A stretch of 64,000 bases of DNA from Halichondria panicea. Its lineage: Eukaryota > Porifera > Demospongiae > Suberitida > Halichondriidae. The notes beneath the pieces were generated by a model. That model saw only the letters and a list, made by a program, of their open reading frames with translations, was not told the DNA's origin and did no database searches. The DNA lies in NCBI RefSeq assembly GCF_963675165.1, contig NC_087386.1:2916169-2980168 (forward strand), given 5' to 3'. Below, in pieces: positions 32,102 through 43,774 of the stretch (its first letter is position 1; the number at the start of each line of letters is the position of its first letter). The translations under genes were made by a program, and so were the position numbers.

Positions 32102-34745
32102 ATGGCATCCGAAGAAATAGTAGAAATCGGCATGGCGTTGGAGCCTAAGAGATCACAGCAAGACAGCATTGGAGGTTTGTCAGTATGCAAAATCAGACCC
32201 ATGTACCATTAATAAAATGCATGCATGTAGTCCATGCATATTCGCATAGCGCAGAATTATGTTCATTGTGTTTGCAAACACACTTTTTGAATGGTTGGAT
32301 CCTATTATTGCAATTGAGAAAGCCTGTCTGTATGAATTCAATGGTGTAGCGAACACATTTTATTTTAGACATACACGTACAACTGCTTGAGCTAGCTAGG
32401 GTGAGTTTGGTGTGGTGTGCTCTGTGTGAGTTTTATTGATAGTCGTTGCCCACCCAAGCTCTCCCAGGGGTAATGACGAGGTCAAGAGGGCACAAAGACT
32501 ACCAGACCATTCCCCCTATAGGTATGACTGATGATGTGGATGTGGGGGGTGGGGGTGGCTGCTCCATAGTATTGGCTGTCATCTCTTTCATCATTGTCAT
32601 TTTCACATTTCCCTTTTCACTCATCTATTCTATCAAGGTAAGCGTGCATCTTTATTCTGTGTCACCTTTTGAGAATTGTACTCACTTCAATGTTCTAATC
32701 CAGTAGTTACATGTAACAAGCTGAAAACTGTTGCCAATTTTCCACTTTCTATAATACATTAATAAATCACTTTCTGAAGGGATGTGACTTGTTTATTATT
32801 CAATCTCTCCACCTGTAGATTGTGAAGGAGTATGAGCGAGCAGTGATCCTGAGGCTGGGTCGACTGACAGGTCGCAGGGCCAAGGGGCCGGGTCTATTCT
32901 TTGTCCTGCCCTGCATCGACACTGTGCAAGTGGTCGACCTCAGAACTGTCACTCTGGACGTACCACCACAGGAGGTGAGGGGTTGATGTTTGGTATTGTC
33001 TGATTCACCATAATTATACACTAGGAACTACAAAATATACTCATGCTTAGAGTCTAGATGTGTGCGTGTGTTTTTGTTAGTTTTTACATTCACTGTACAT
33101 GTCTAGCTAGTGTCTAGCTAGTGGTTAGTCTGGAGCTTGATAACGGCTATTAATAGGCAAACGTCTAATAACCTTGTACTTGGTCCTATTGACCTTGTAC
33201 TTCTCCCCTCTCTATACAGATCCTGACTAAGGACAGTGTGACTGCCAAGGTCGATGCTGTGGTCTACTTCAGGATAGCAGACCCCATAGCCGCCATCCTC
33301 AAGGCTGAGAATGCCAAGGACTCCACTTTCCGAATCTCTCAGAGCACTCTGCGTGATGTCCTTGGTACCAGAACACTGGCTGAGATTCTGGCCGAGAGAG
33401 ATGTCATCAGTGAGCAGCTCGGGGTAAGTGGTGCTGGGTGGTGTATGTTTGGCTAGAGCTTGTTGCCATACTAGCATTTGTAGATATACATGTAACCTTT
33501 ATTATAATTACTTGTAAGATTTGTCAAGCTTTTCTCCAGGCTTAGTCTATTGAAATGCATGTGTTGTTGGTATGTCCATCGATATAGACTCTTCTTGATA
33601 CTGCCACTGACCGCTGGGGAGTCAAGGTGCTGCGTGTGGAAATGTAAGTACTTGTAATGACACATACACCAACACCACTGGTTACCACTACACCAACACA
33701 TACACTGGTCGAGGCTCCACCATTTGACATACTGATAAGCTCAAATATTTTCGTTTACGTCTTAAACTGTAGGGAATCAGAAAGTTAATGTCTTTGTTGT
33801 TTTGCTCCCTCATAGGAAGGATGTGACTCTTCCCACTTCAATGCAACGCTCCATGGCAGCTGAGGCTGAGGCTGACAGGGAGGCTCGTGCCAAGGTGAGG
33901 GGATCCACACACTCTGAGTCTAAGAGTCGCTCATATTTAGAGTTTGGTTGCATGGGACCTGCTTTTCACGGCTCTGATTTTCACCTTTTAAGCTCATTGA
34001 GATTTGCACTTTTTACGTACTGTGTACTGACTCTGAATAAAATCTTATTGACTATAGTTATGGGCTGCATATCCTGATCACTTCCTGGTTGCCCTCTAGA
34101 GTACTGGGATTTCCCGGGCAGAAATAGTAGGTGGACCATAGCAAAAACACCATTAATCTCAGAAATAGTTGCCAGTAGTCTCTGCTGTATCATCTTTTAG
34201 CCTGTAGAAGTCGCTCTAAGCATTTGTATCAGCAAACAACCAAAAAATCGGGGAGGTTCGCTTAAAAAGAGCGTTTTATATTGGAATTGTAAGAATCAGA
34301 AATAGTTGTCACTGTTCGTCTAGTGCCTTGTGAACTGTAACTTTTTTGGCTGCACTCATTTCCAAAGGAGAACACTCCTGTTACACAAGTGATGTTTAAT
34401 GCTTATTTTCTTACCCAAAAAATTTCTCTATGTCATACACATAAAAAACAAAAATTAGCTAAAGTGTCTGCTAATATCTATATAATATCAATTTTATATT
34501 GGCTTCACTTTGCATAGTACTGTCTAACATGTCCCCCCTCCCCCCACCGCCTATAGGTTGTGTCTGCTGAGGGAGAACAGCGAGCAGCGAGGAAGCTCCG
34601 TGAGGCAGCTGATGTGCTTGATGAGTCCCCAGCAGCCCTCCAACTGCGTTACCTGCAGACTCTCAACACCATCTCAGCCGAGAACAACCACACCTATGTG
34701 TTCCCTCTTCCCATTGACCTGCTCACTAAAATGCTGTCAAAGTGA
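32102..34745 (+). CDS. Stomatin-type protein B
   Basis: Seven exons: 32102-32174, 32522-32637, 32819-32974, 33220-33423, 33588-33643, 33816-33894 and 34557-34745, giving 290 aa. A Gly-rich run with a cysteine ([11 protein letters not shown]) precedes the hydrophobic hairpin with its conserved proline (FTFPFSLI). The Cys is in the place of the palmitoylated one in human stomatin, but palmitoylation here is inferred. The band-7 domain follows ([38 protein letters not shown]), with the C-terminal motif [13 protein letters not shown] and [12 protein letters not shown]. An alternative first exon is possible: ATG at 32473 runs without a stop straight into exon 2, through the acceptor. The intron layout differs from A, so A and B are old paralogues. 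Confidence 0.9.
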
Positions 34746-35141
34746 ACTTTTTAGTTATAATATGTATAGACTGGAAAATGCGATAGTAGGCCCTATGATT
34801 TAGGGTTCAGATTTATTCACTCTGTAGAATGTGTATAGGCTTAATTGTTGTACTTAATTTGTGCTGTGCCATTACTGCTGTTCATCTGTACTGTGGGTTA
34901 GAGTTAGGGTTAGTGTGATTTTAACTTCCCCGGGATTGGGGGAGTCTAGCCACGCCCTCCCCAACTTTATATTGCAAAGAGGCTAGAATTCGAGACTAGA
35001 ACAAAAGCAACCGGACCCCACCCATAGATATATCTTGGTAGTGCACTTTCTACAGGATCTAGGACCGATCTAGACTTGACTAGACTAGAGCTAGCTTGAC
35101 AGCTAAAACCTTTAACTTTCATCATCGACGAGCTTGTAATA
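34746..35141. other. Spacer between stomatin B and A'
   Basis: The boundary between the two 5-kb duplicated units lies here. CCGATCTAGA-type sequence before A' is also present before A, so the upstream flank was partly copied. No gene is seen. Confidence 0.45.
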
Positions 35142-36801
35142 ATGTCTACTGAAAAAGATATAATGCTAGGCCAGAAAACAGGTAAAGTTTAATGAGTGCA
35201 TGCAATAAGTAGACAGATAGATCTAATAATTAAACCACAGCTTTTCAGTTGACTCAGCAGCTACTATCTTTAATGAGGTGTTCCTTTTGCAGATAGAATC
35301 GTGGACTATGACGAAGTCCCTCCGTCTGGATTTGGCACTGTGCTCTGTACATGGACGCTGATCATAATCTCTGGGATTCTCATTGTGTTAACGTTTCCCT
35401 TTAGTCTCTTTGTCGTGATCAAAGTGATCCCTCAATACGAGCGTGCTGTTATCTTTCGACTTGGTCGTATCAAGGGAGGCAAGGAACAAGATCCTGGTCT
35501 CTTCTTCATCATTCCTTGCATTGATAGAGTGGAGAGGGTAGACACTAGGCTGAAAACTTTCGACGTACCCCCTCAGAAAGTAAGGCATAATTGCAACATT
35601 GAACATGTGTACCAATTCACCAAATATTAATGCTACATATTCGATACTAAGCTGTTCTCTAAGCTGCTAAAATGCTTGGTATAACCTTTTTCTTTCAGAT
35701 ATTGTCCAAGGACAGTGTGACGGTAAATGTGGATGCAATTGTTAACTTCCGTATTGTAGACCCAGTCGTGTCTGTGGTCAAAGTGACAAATGCCGACAGG
35801 GCCACTCGTCTTCTTGCTCAGACCACCCTCAGAAACATCCTAGGCTCTCACAAGCTCTCAGAGCTTCTGGAGAGTCGTGAATCCATTCAACAACAGCTTC
35901 GTCAGCAATTAGACGAGGGCACCGACCCCTGGGGCGTCAAGGTGGAGACTGTGGCAATCAAGGATGTACGTATCCCTCAAGAGTTGCAAAGGTCAATGGC
36001 AGCTGAGGCTGAAGCCGCCAGAGAGGCCAAGGCTAAAGTGAGTGTGTGTGCGTACGTGCGTGCGTGTGTGTTAAATTTGTGTCTGTCGACTTGAAATGTA
36101 CTCCCTTCAATTTTTTGCAAACACCGATTACCTGCTATAGGTGCATACTTACCCTCATGTTTCACAAATCCACACACACACACACAGGTGATTACGGCCA
36201 CTGGAGAGGTCAACGCTGCTCGAGCACTGAAGGAGGCTGCTGAGAGCATTAGCTCCTCTCCAACAGCAATGCAACTGAGGTACCTGCAGACCTTGAACAT
36301 CATTGCAGCAGAGAGGGGCTCCACCATTATCTTCCCTATACCCATTGACATGATGGGACCTATGGTGAGGGGAGTGTGTGAATCTGATCTGAAGTTGTTT
36401 GTCTAATTAGTGAGAACCCTCTAAGCTTGTTTTGTCTTTAGTGTGAAGACAGCGTTGGTGTAGTTAATAATGCATGTGAAAAATAATGCATGTGAACCCT
36501 CTGAAATTCATTTGCTTGCATGTTTCACGTGTTATTATTGCATCATCATACTCTACTAAGGAAGCCACTTAAGCTTAATGGATTTGACAATAATGTACTC
36601 AGGAGCTGGATTTGGGACAATAATGTTTACTTTAGGGGTGTGTCAGGAATGTGCATATTCCCCTTGGATTTGGGCTACATGAATATTTTAAAGGTGTGTC
36701 AGGAATGTGTGTAATGTCCCCCCATGCAGGCTCACCAGTTGCAGCAAAAAGCTACTGCATTCCCTCAAGTGCAAGTGGCAGAGGACACAAAGATTGACTA
36801 G
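35142..36801 (+). CDS. Stomatin-type protein A', recent duplicate of A
   Basis: Five exons of exactly the same lengths as A: 35142-35181, 35293-35579, 35699-36037, 36188-36364 and 36730-36801, giving 304 aa. Only scattered substitutions separate it from A, for example FVVIKV for FVMIKV, KEQDPGLFF for KEQGPGLFF and CIDRVERV for CIDKVERV. The change of the glycine before PGLFF to Asp is the most notable, because that glycine is widely kept in the family. Splice sites and stop codon are intact, so the gene looks functional. Introns differ from A in length. Confidence 0.9.
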
Positions 36802-37078
36802 TTTTGAACTTGATATTGACTTATAGTAACACTGAAACTAAGTAGATGGTCTAACAATTGTGTTATGTGTGTTTTGATAGCCTGTTAGTCAAAATGAATA
36901 ATTATGGTGTTGACTCATTTAACGCCGCGGTTAAATCCAGAGAAGCTAATAGGTGTGGTCCTCCCATGTTTGGAAGTTGCCATTTGACATGCAACGCTCT
37001 TCTCTTCCCAACACTATAAACAAACCTATTTACCTGCCTGAGAACACACCAAGAAGAGTTTGGGAGCTAGACAGTGCC
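36802..37078. other. Spacer between stomatin A' and B'
   Basis: Duplicate of the A-B spacer, shortened; it retains AACGCCGCGGTTAAATCC and the AAGAAGAGTTTGGGAGCTAG block just before the start of B'. This is probably the B' promoter. Confidence 0.5.
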
Positions 37079-39781
37079 ATGGCGTCCCAAGAAATAGTGG
37101 AAATCGACGTGGCGTTGAAGCCTAAGAGGTCACAGCAAGACAGCATTGGAGGTTTGTCAGTGTGCAAAATCAGGCCCATGTACCATTTAAAATGCATGCA
37201 TGTAGTCCATGCATATTCGCATAGCGCAGAATTATGCAAACACACTTCTTGAATGGTTGGATCCTATTATTGCAATTGAGAAAGCCTGTCTGTATGAATT
37301 CAATGGTGTAGCGAACACATTTTATTTTAGACATACACGTACAACTGCTTGAGCTAGCTAGGGTGAGTTTGGTGTGGTGTGCTCTGTGTGAGTTTTATTG
37401 ATAGTCGTTGCCCACCCAAGCTCTCCCAGGGGTAATGACGAGGTCAAGAGGGCACAAAGACTACCAGACCATTCCCCCTGTAGATATGACTGATGATGTG
37501 GACGTGGGGGGTGGGGGTGGCTGCTCCATAGTATTGGCTGTCATCTCTTTCATCATTGTCATTTTCACATTTCCCTTCTCACTCATCTATACTGTCAAGG
37601 TAAGTGTGGATCTTTATTCTGTGTCACCTTTTGAGAATTGTACTCACTTCAATTTTCCTGTAGTATAATTATATTTACTAAAAACTGAATTGGTTACCTT
37701 TCTAAAATCGGTCGCCATGATTATTAATATACTAGCAGTTTAAATTTTAGACTGAGCATACATAATTATATCATTTTCTGAAGGAATGTCACTTGTACTT
37801 ATTTTCATATTCAATCTCTCCACCTGTGACAGATTGTGAAGGAGTATGAGCGAGCAGTGATCCTGAGGCTGGGTCGACTGACAGGTCGCAGGGCCAAGGG
37901 GCCGGGTCTATTCTTTGTCCTGCCCTGCATTGACACTGTGCAAGTGGTCGACCTCAGGACTGTCACTCTGGACGTACCACCACAGGAGGTGAGGGGTTGA
38001 TGTTTGGTATTGTCTGATTCACCACACTAGCAGAATGTACTCTTTACTGAGGGATTGTAGACCGTTAAATGCTTAGAGTGTGTGTGTGTAGATTTTTACA
38101 TCTACTGTACGTGTCTAGCTAGTGGTTCTCAGGAGCTCGACAATGAGCATCTCTAACGGCTATTAATATGTCTACTTGGTTCTATTGACCTTGTACTTCT
38201 CTCCTCTTTATACAGATCCTGACTAAGGACAGTGTGACTGCCAAGGTCGATGCTGTGGTCTACTTCAGGATAGCAGACCCCATAGCCGCCATCCTCAAGG
38301 CTGAGAATGCCAAGGACTCCACCTACCGAATCTCTCAGAGCACTCTACGTGATGTCCTTGGTACCAGAACACTGGCTGAGATTCTGGCCGAGAGAGATGT
38401 CATCAGTGAGCAGCTCGGGGTAAGTGGTGGTGTATGTTTGAACTATTCAGCTAGAGCTTGTTGTCATACTTATCTAGCATTTGTAGATACATGCATGTAA
38501 ACTTACTTGCTTGTAAGATTTGTCAAGCTTTTTCTCCAGGCTTAGTCTATTGAAATGCTTATTGGTATGTCCATCCAGACTCTTCTTGACATTGCCACTG
38601 ATCGTTGGGGAGTCAAGGTGCTGCGTGTGGAAATGTAAGTACATATAGATCAGGCAGAATTATACAACACAGACTAACACACACACACCCCCTTTTACTT
38701 AGACAGCAGGGAAGGTAGTAGTTATATAGTCAAATAATTACTTTTTTTGTGCTCCCTCATAGGAAGGATGTGACTCTTCCCACTTCAATGCAACGCTCCA
38801 TGGCAGCTGAGGCTGAGGCTGACAGGGAGGCTCGTGCCAAGGTGAGGGGATCCACACACTCTGAGTCTAAGACTCGCTCGTATTCAGTAGAGTGGGACCT
38901 GTAATACAGTATTTCTTTTCATGGCTCTCTTCCAGTTTCAGATATTTTACGTTGTACTGTTATTCTAAGATTTTAGCAAGGGCGTATGAAGAGAAGAGGG
39001 CATGCAACTCACAATGTAAACTGTGTATGCGTCAAAAAACTGATGGTCAGCAGGATATGCTATTTAGCCAACCGCCCACTAGAGGAAGTTGGTCATGATT
39101 AATTAAGATTCACGTGAGCTTATGTTTTCTATGTAAAAACTCCAAACCCATCCAAGCTGCTGAGTCGGCACTTTTTATCTACTTTCTTCCATTAGCTCGT
39201 TTATCTCTCTTGTATAACTACTCACTTTCTAGTATCACTGAGCATTGTTAGCATCATTTACTACTAGTATAGAGATCGAGCTACAATCATCTGCAGTGTG
39301 TTAGTTTAGCTAGCTTAGCTAGAATAGCTACTTTCTCTGTAAGTTTCCGTATATCTTCACCGTGCACGTGCAATGCATTCTTTAGATATAAGACCCCGCC
39401 CATTTGTTTTCTGATAGATAGTAGTTGCATGCCCTCTTCTCTTCATACACCCTTGATTTTAGGTCATAATTATGCCTAGACTTGGTACAGTACATGTACA
39501 TGTAACTTATATCCTGATTACTTGCCCAATTTTTATTGGTACATTTCGCGCAGTACAGTCTAACATGTCCCCCCTCCCCCCGCCGCCTATAGGTGGTGTC
39601 TGCCGAGGGAGAACAGCGAGCAGCGAGGAAGCTCCGTGAGGCAGCTGATGTGCTTGACGAGTCCCCAGCAGCCCTCCAACTGCGTTACCTGCAGACTCTA
39701 AACACCATCTCAGCCGAGAACAACCACACCTATGTGTTCCCTCTTCCCATTGACCTCCTCGCCAAAATGCTGTCAAAGTGA
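37079..39781 (+). CDS. Stomatin-type protein B', recent duplicate of B
   Basis: Seven exons with the same lengths as B: 37079-37151, 37484-37599, 37833-37988, 38216-38419, 38579-38634, 38763-38841 and 39593-39781, giving 290 aa. It differs from B at few positions, for example SIGDMTDD for SIGGMTDD, STYRIS for STFRIS and YTVK for YSIK. The alternative in-frame first exon ([11 protein letters not shown]) is also kept. Intron 6 contains a 479-bp inverted-repeat element absent from B. It converges with RPL7A (411 bp between stops). Confidence 0.9.
38977..39455. mobile_element. Inverted-repeat element inserted in B' intron 6
   Basis: CAAGGGCGTATGAAGAGAAG at 38977 is mirrored at 39455; arms match over about 33 bp with one difference. 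ATTTTAG flanks both sides (38970-38976 and 39456-39462). The CAAGGG terminus and a 7-8 bp duplication suggest a hAT-like MITE. The corresponding intron of B lacks it, so it arrived after the duplication. No coding sequence is seen inside. Confidence 0.75.
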
Positions 39782-40192
39782 AATTTTTTATGAAATGAAA
39801 AATGTGATAGGACCGCTTTTAGAGCTCAGATTTATGTGTGATGTGACTCTGTAGAAATGTAGGCTTGTTGTACTGTGTGCTGTCAATATTGTTGTTTATG
39901 GGAGACAGTGAACGATCAGACAGGAGGTATCCCTCGCTTGTTCCGTGTACATGTATCAATGTCTATGGTAAAAACCATAAATGAACATACATGTTCTAGG
40001 ATATATCAAATTTTAATTTATTTTTATTGCTTGAAGCACGCCTAATACCAGGAGCTACAAGTCAATTATGCCATGGTATATACATCGGTATATGGCGAGA
40101 AAGTTTTATTGGATTGACAGTAAGTATTCGCATGTATATACATCACACACACCATACTCACAAAACATTGGTAAAACAAACTATTGTCCAAT

Positions 40193-42330
40193 CTACATCT
40201 TCTTTGCCAACTCTCTAGCTTTGAGTTTTTCGACCTTGGCTTTTGCATTTCTTGCCTTGATTCCCATGATTCCACCTCCCCACGTTTTCCTGATCTCGTC
40301 AAACCTCTCATTGTAGTTGGTGCGAATAGCATCGGCTAGTTGACCAAAGGTGCCCTTGTCCTCGCTGCATGGGAGAGAGTGAGTTAGATTAAGGCACCAT
40401 AACCATGACTAAAGCGACAGCCAAACCACTCTAATCCAAACACTAAAATTTAATGGTACTACTGTGCCTGCTTAATTATATACTCATACGCACACAACCA
40501 TGTGATAACTAAAATCATTTTAATTAACTTGTTGTAATTAAGTTTCCCTTACTTTCTTACTCCTGCAAGACAGACTGCCGTGGCTGTCTTCTTGTGGACC
40601 AGCTTTCCCAGTCGTGCTTTGCCTTTAACAATGCAGTAGGGGATATCCATCTTGCGGCACAGGGCAGGCAGGAATACAACAATCTATACATATAAACACA
40701 CCAATACGATTGTGATGAATTTTGTATATCATCATCATTTGCAGAACTACAGTGCTGGTAATACTACAGTCTACTCAGACAGAGATTCCCTTGCTAACTA
40801 GATTTAGTTTCCTGAACCATACAATGAACTGTTACCTAGCTAGAGTGTGTCAACCTACTTACCTCTATGGGGTCCACGTCGTGAGAAATGACCACCAGAG
40901 TAGCCTTCTTCTGCTCAATAAGACGGGTGATGTTGTTGATCCCGTACTTGAGGGTGATGGGCTTCTTCCCCGGAGTGCTCTCTGCTCCCTCACTCTTCTT
41001 CTCGGCAGTGCTGCGAAGACGCTCCTTCTTCATAGCCTTGGTCTCTGGGCGGTACTTATGGAGCAGCTTGAATAGCTGGATGGCTGGAGGGGAGTTACAT
41101 GTAAGTATTGGGAAAGAGAAAACCTAGGGAATAACGACCATAATACAGTTTGGGGGTGAGATACATTTACATACACAAATAAATATAGTACACATGGCCA
41201 CACATGTATATTGTCACAAAAGTGGGAGAGCTTGAACGAAAAATACAGAGCTAGACCCTTACTTGAAATCATATGCTTATAATCCAACGGATGTTTGGAG
41301 GCGAGGTACATTTACATACACAATACAGAGCTAGACCCTTACATGAAAAGTCGGTTATAATTTAACGGATGGCTAATGTACATGTAGCAGCTGAGACGAG
41401 CCACTCTGCTTATGCTTCACCTGTTTGCCTGTCAAGAGTCTGAGTGAACTGATTGATGCTGGGGGGCACCTTCAGACGCTGATACAGGACTTGTCTTTGC
41501 CTCTGAAGACGGATGTACTTGGGCCAACGGACATATCGAGATAGGTTACGTTTGGGTTGGACGTTCCCTCCTGCAACAATAAGGACAATATCAATAAGAG
41601 AAGTCACAACGTCTGTGCAAAGCATTCAATTAAAAACTTAGCGTACAAACCAATTAAGATACCTAACATGTCATTAATAGCTGTAATCGCATGTCCTATT
41701 ATTCACTGTGATTCGTACAGTGATTAATCGCGTATCAGTAATTGCAATGGATTAATAGCACTCATAACAAGCACTGGCAAGGTTAATAGCACTCGGCTGC
41801 GCCTCGTGCAATTAGTATCCTTTCCTTGCCATTGCTTGTTACTCGTGCTATTAATCCCATATTGCACTCTTAGCCATACTATTAATTATACGAATTGTTG
41901 TATCACAGCAATAACCTTTGTTGTATTCTAGCAGGGTCTTACAGAGGTCTTACCAATTCCAAAGTTCTTTGGTCTCTTCTCGATCAGAGGGTTAGTCTCT
42001 TTCTTAGGTGTCTGTTTGGCCACATAGGGAGCGGCTGCGACCTTCTTGGTCCGCTTGACACTCTTCACCTTTGTCTTGGGAGGCTACCAGGGGAAAAGAG
42101 TAAGATAGATCAAGTATACTGCTCACCCACTAATGATGCAGCATCAGTACTGGATAGCCACAATGGCCATGGGTGGTATCAACGCATGCTATCAAATTCC
42201 ATACTAAAAACATACCTGGTTACCTCTAAGCATCGTAAAGCATAAAATACTACACAGATCTTTGCAATGCCACAGAGTATGTTACTCAAATATGCATGAA
42301 AAAAGCGATGCAAACAGATTTACTCACCAT
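40193..42330 (-). CDS. RPL7A: 60S ribosomal protein L7a (eL8)
   Basis: Six exons: 42330-42328 (only the ATG), 42083-41954, 41570-41421, 41083-40863, 40683-40553 and 40364-40193, giving 268 aa (human 266). It is near-collinear with human eL8: [79 protein letters not shown] and [18 protein letters not shown]. It is a structural protein of the large ribosomal subunit with the L7Ae-type RNA-binding fold. A first exon ending right after ATG is typical of ribosomal protein genes. It starts 98 bp from MED22 in the opposite direction, as in the vertebrate Surfeit locus. Confidence 0.97.
41741..41868. repeat. Hairpin element in RPL7A intron 2
   Basis: ATTAATAGCACTCATAACAAGC is answered by GCTTGTTACTCGTGCTATTAAT; the imperfect arms are about 42 bp around a 40-bp centre. 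This is MITE-like. Confidence 0.6.
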
Positions 42331-42428
42331 GCTGTGTCCTTTCTGTACCAGTACAAGTAGAGGAAAGCACGTGGAGTGTAGCTTCCGTATAACTCCGCCC
42401 AACAATTCTTATTGGAGCTAGCCGGCCA
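42331..42428. promoter_or_regulatory. Bidirectional promoter of RPL7A and MED22
   Basis: 98 bp separate the two start codons. On the RPL7A strand, CTTTCCTCT at about 42359-42367 is a TOP-like pyrimidine start as expected for a ribosomal protein mRNA. It is immediately preceded by a CACGTG E-box at 42368-42373. On the MED22 side, CCAAT-like CCAACAATTC and GCCAAT lie at about 42398 and 42424. No TATA box. Function is inferred from layout. Confidence 0.6.
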
Positions 42429-43645
42429 ATGGTGAACATGTCTGCTATGAAGAAAGAGTCGTTGCAAGTTTCTGCCTACTCTAGAAGACTCAAGGACAAC
42501 ATGAAGTCAATCCTAGACAACTATGCAGAGATTCTCAAAGCGGCAAAAGTAAGTTATATTTCTCTATGGCCTAGAATATACCTATTTTCTTACAGTGCAA
42601 ACTGATGATTTAATATGGTTATTTCACCTTGTACACCTCAGGTAACTGATGCTAATGATCCAGATGCAGTATCCGATGCTGGTTTGGCTCATATTGAAAA
42701 TGAAATTGAAGTACGAGCAGCAAACATAGTAAGAGATTAATATATACTACTGCCATATGGGGTGATATGGGGTGCCAAAATGGATGCTGTGTAAAAAGGA
42801 GTCAATGTTTGCTAAGAGTTAAAAATGTAGCCAATGAGAGTGTAAGGAGCTGGAATCAAGCTCGAGGGGTGCTGCACAGAGCAGGCTGGAGAAACCCAAT
42901 GAGTGACCTTAATGAACTAAAGTCAACTGGTTCCAGCCTGCTCTGTGCAGCCCCACTCTCCAGTTTATCGTTAAATCGTATAGTAAAGGTCGACTTACTA
43001 CAAAACACGGAATACTATGATATGGTAAACATCGACTCTTTTGTACATCGACTTCGACTGCTGTTAATATAAAGAGACTGTGTAAACATAGACTGATTTT
43101 TAGAACTGCATGAAATAATAATTTTAACACAAACGGCACCCCGTATATCATCGGCTCATTTTTAAAACATCGACCTTTAAAGTATCGACTCTTAGTAAAC
43201 ATAAACTACACAGCATCTATTTTGGATTTTGACACAAACGGCATCCCATGCTGTATTACCGTATATCTTCTAATTCAGCAAAAAATATTAGAACAACGAA
43301 AATTGCCCAAAAGAGTGTCCGGGGTAATTAGCGATAAATTAATAATTACGTTTGCGAGATTAAGAGATTTGTGTGTGCAAAAATTAATTATAATTATGGT
43401 ATAATAATATAATATATATAACCACACCCTATAACGCACCTTTCATACATATGTAGGTACGGGCTGCAGAGGGCCTCTCTAAACTGGTGTCTGATTTGAA
43501 GGAGAATATGATTTTAAACGACTTCTCCACCATCAACCAAAGCACTACTAACAGAATATCAGAGCTGAAGGAACTGAAGTCTCAGAAAGAGGACGAGATC
43601 ACTCAACTGTATTCACAGCCTAGAGAACTAAGAACTTCTTTATAG
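42429..43645 (+). CDS. MED22: Mediator complex subunit 22 (SURF5)
   Basis: Three exons: 42429-42548, 42642-42728 and 43457-43645, phase 0 throughout, giving 131 aa. This is the length of the short vertebrate isoform (about 140); the long vertebrate C-terminal tail is absent. Family landmarks are YSRRLKDNMKSILDNYAEI, EVRAANIVRAAEGL and KLVSDLKENMILNDF. It is a helical head-module subunit of Mediator, bridging transcription factors and RNA polymerase II in the nucleus. It diverges from RPL7A (98 bp) and converges with PMPCA (129 bp between stops). Intron 2 holds inverted-repeat elements. Confidence 0.9.
42755..43250. repeat. Nested inverted-repeat elements in MED22 intron 2
   Basis: Outer arms: GGTGCCAAAATGGATGCTGTG near 42770 and CACAGCATCTATTTTGGAT near 43210 in opposite orientation, continuing through a TACTAAGAGT-like block. 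An inner, independent hairpin has perfect arms GCTGCACAGAGCAGGCTGGA (42871-42890) and its complement (about 42932-42951). Two MITE-like units, one probably inside the other. Confidence 0.55.
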
Positions 43646-43774
43646 TGTGTACTTTCATTGTTACTCAATTCATATGTATTAACTATAAATTGCAGTCAAG
43701 ATGACGCAACTCACATAATTATATATATAATTCTGACAATGATACAAAATTAAGAATAACGGCATGAATTTACG

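Noticed and set aside
40681-40860. C/D-box snoRNA in RPL7A intron 4
   Set aside because: ATGATGA is present on the minus strand near 40735, but no D box follows at a suitable distance.
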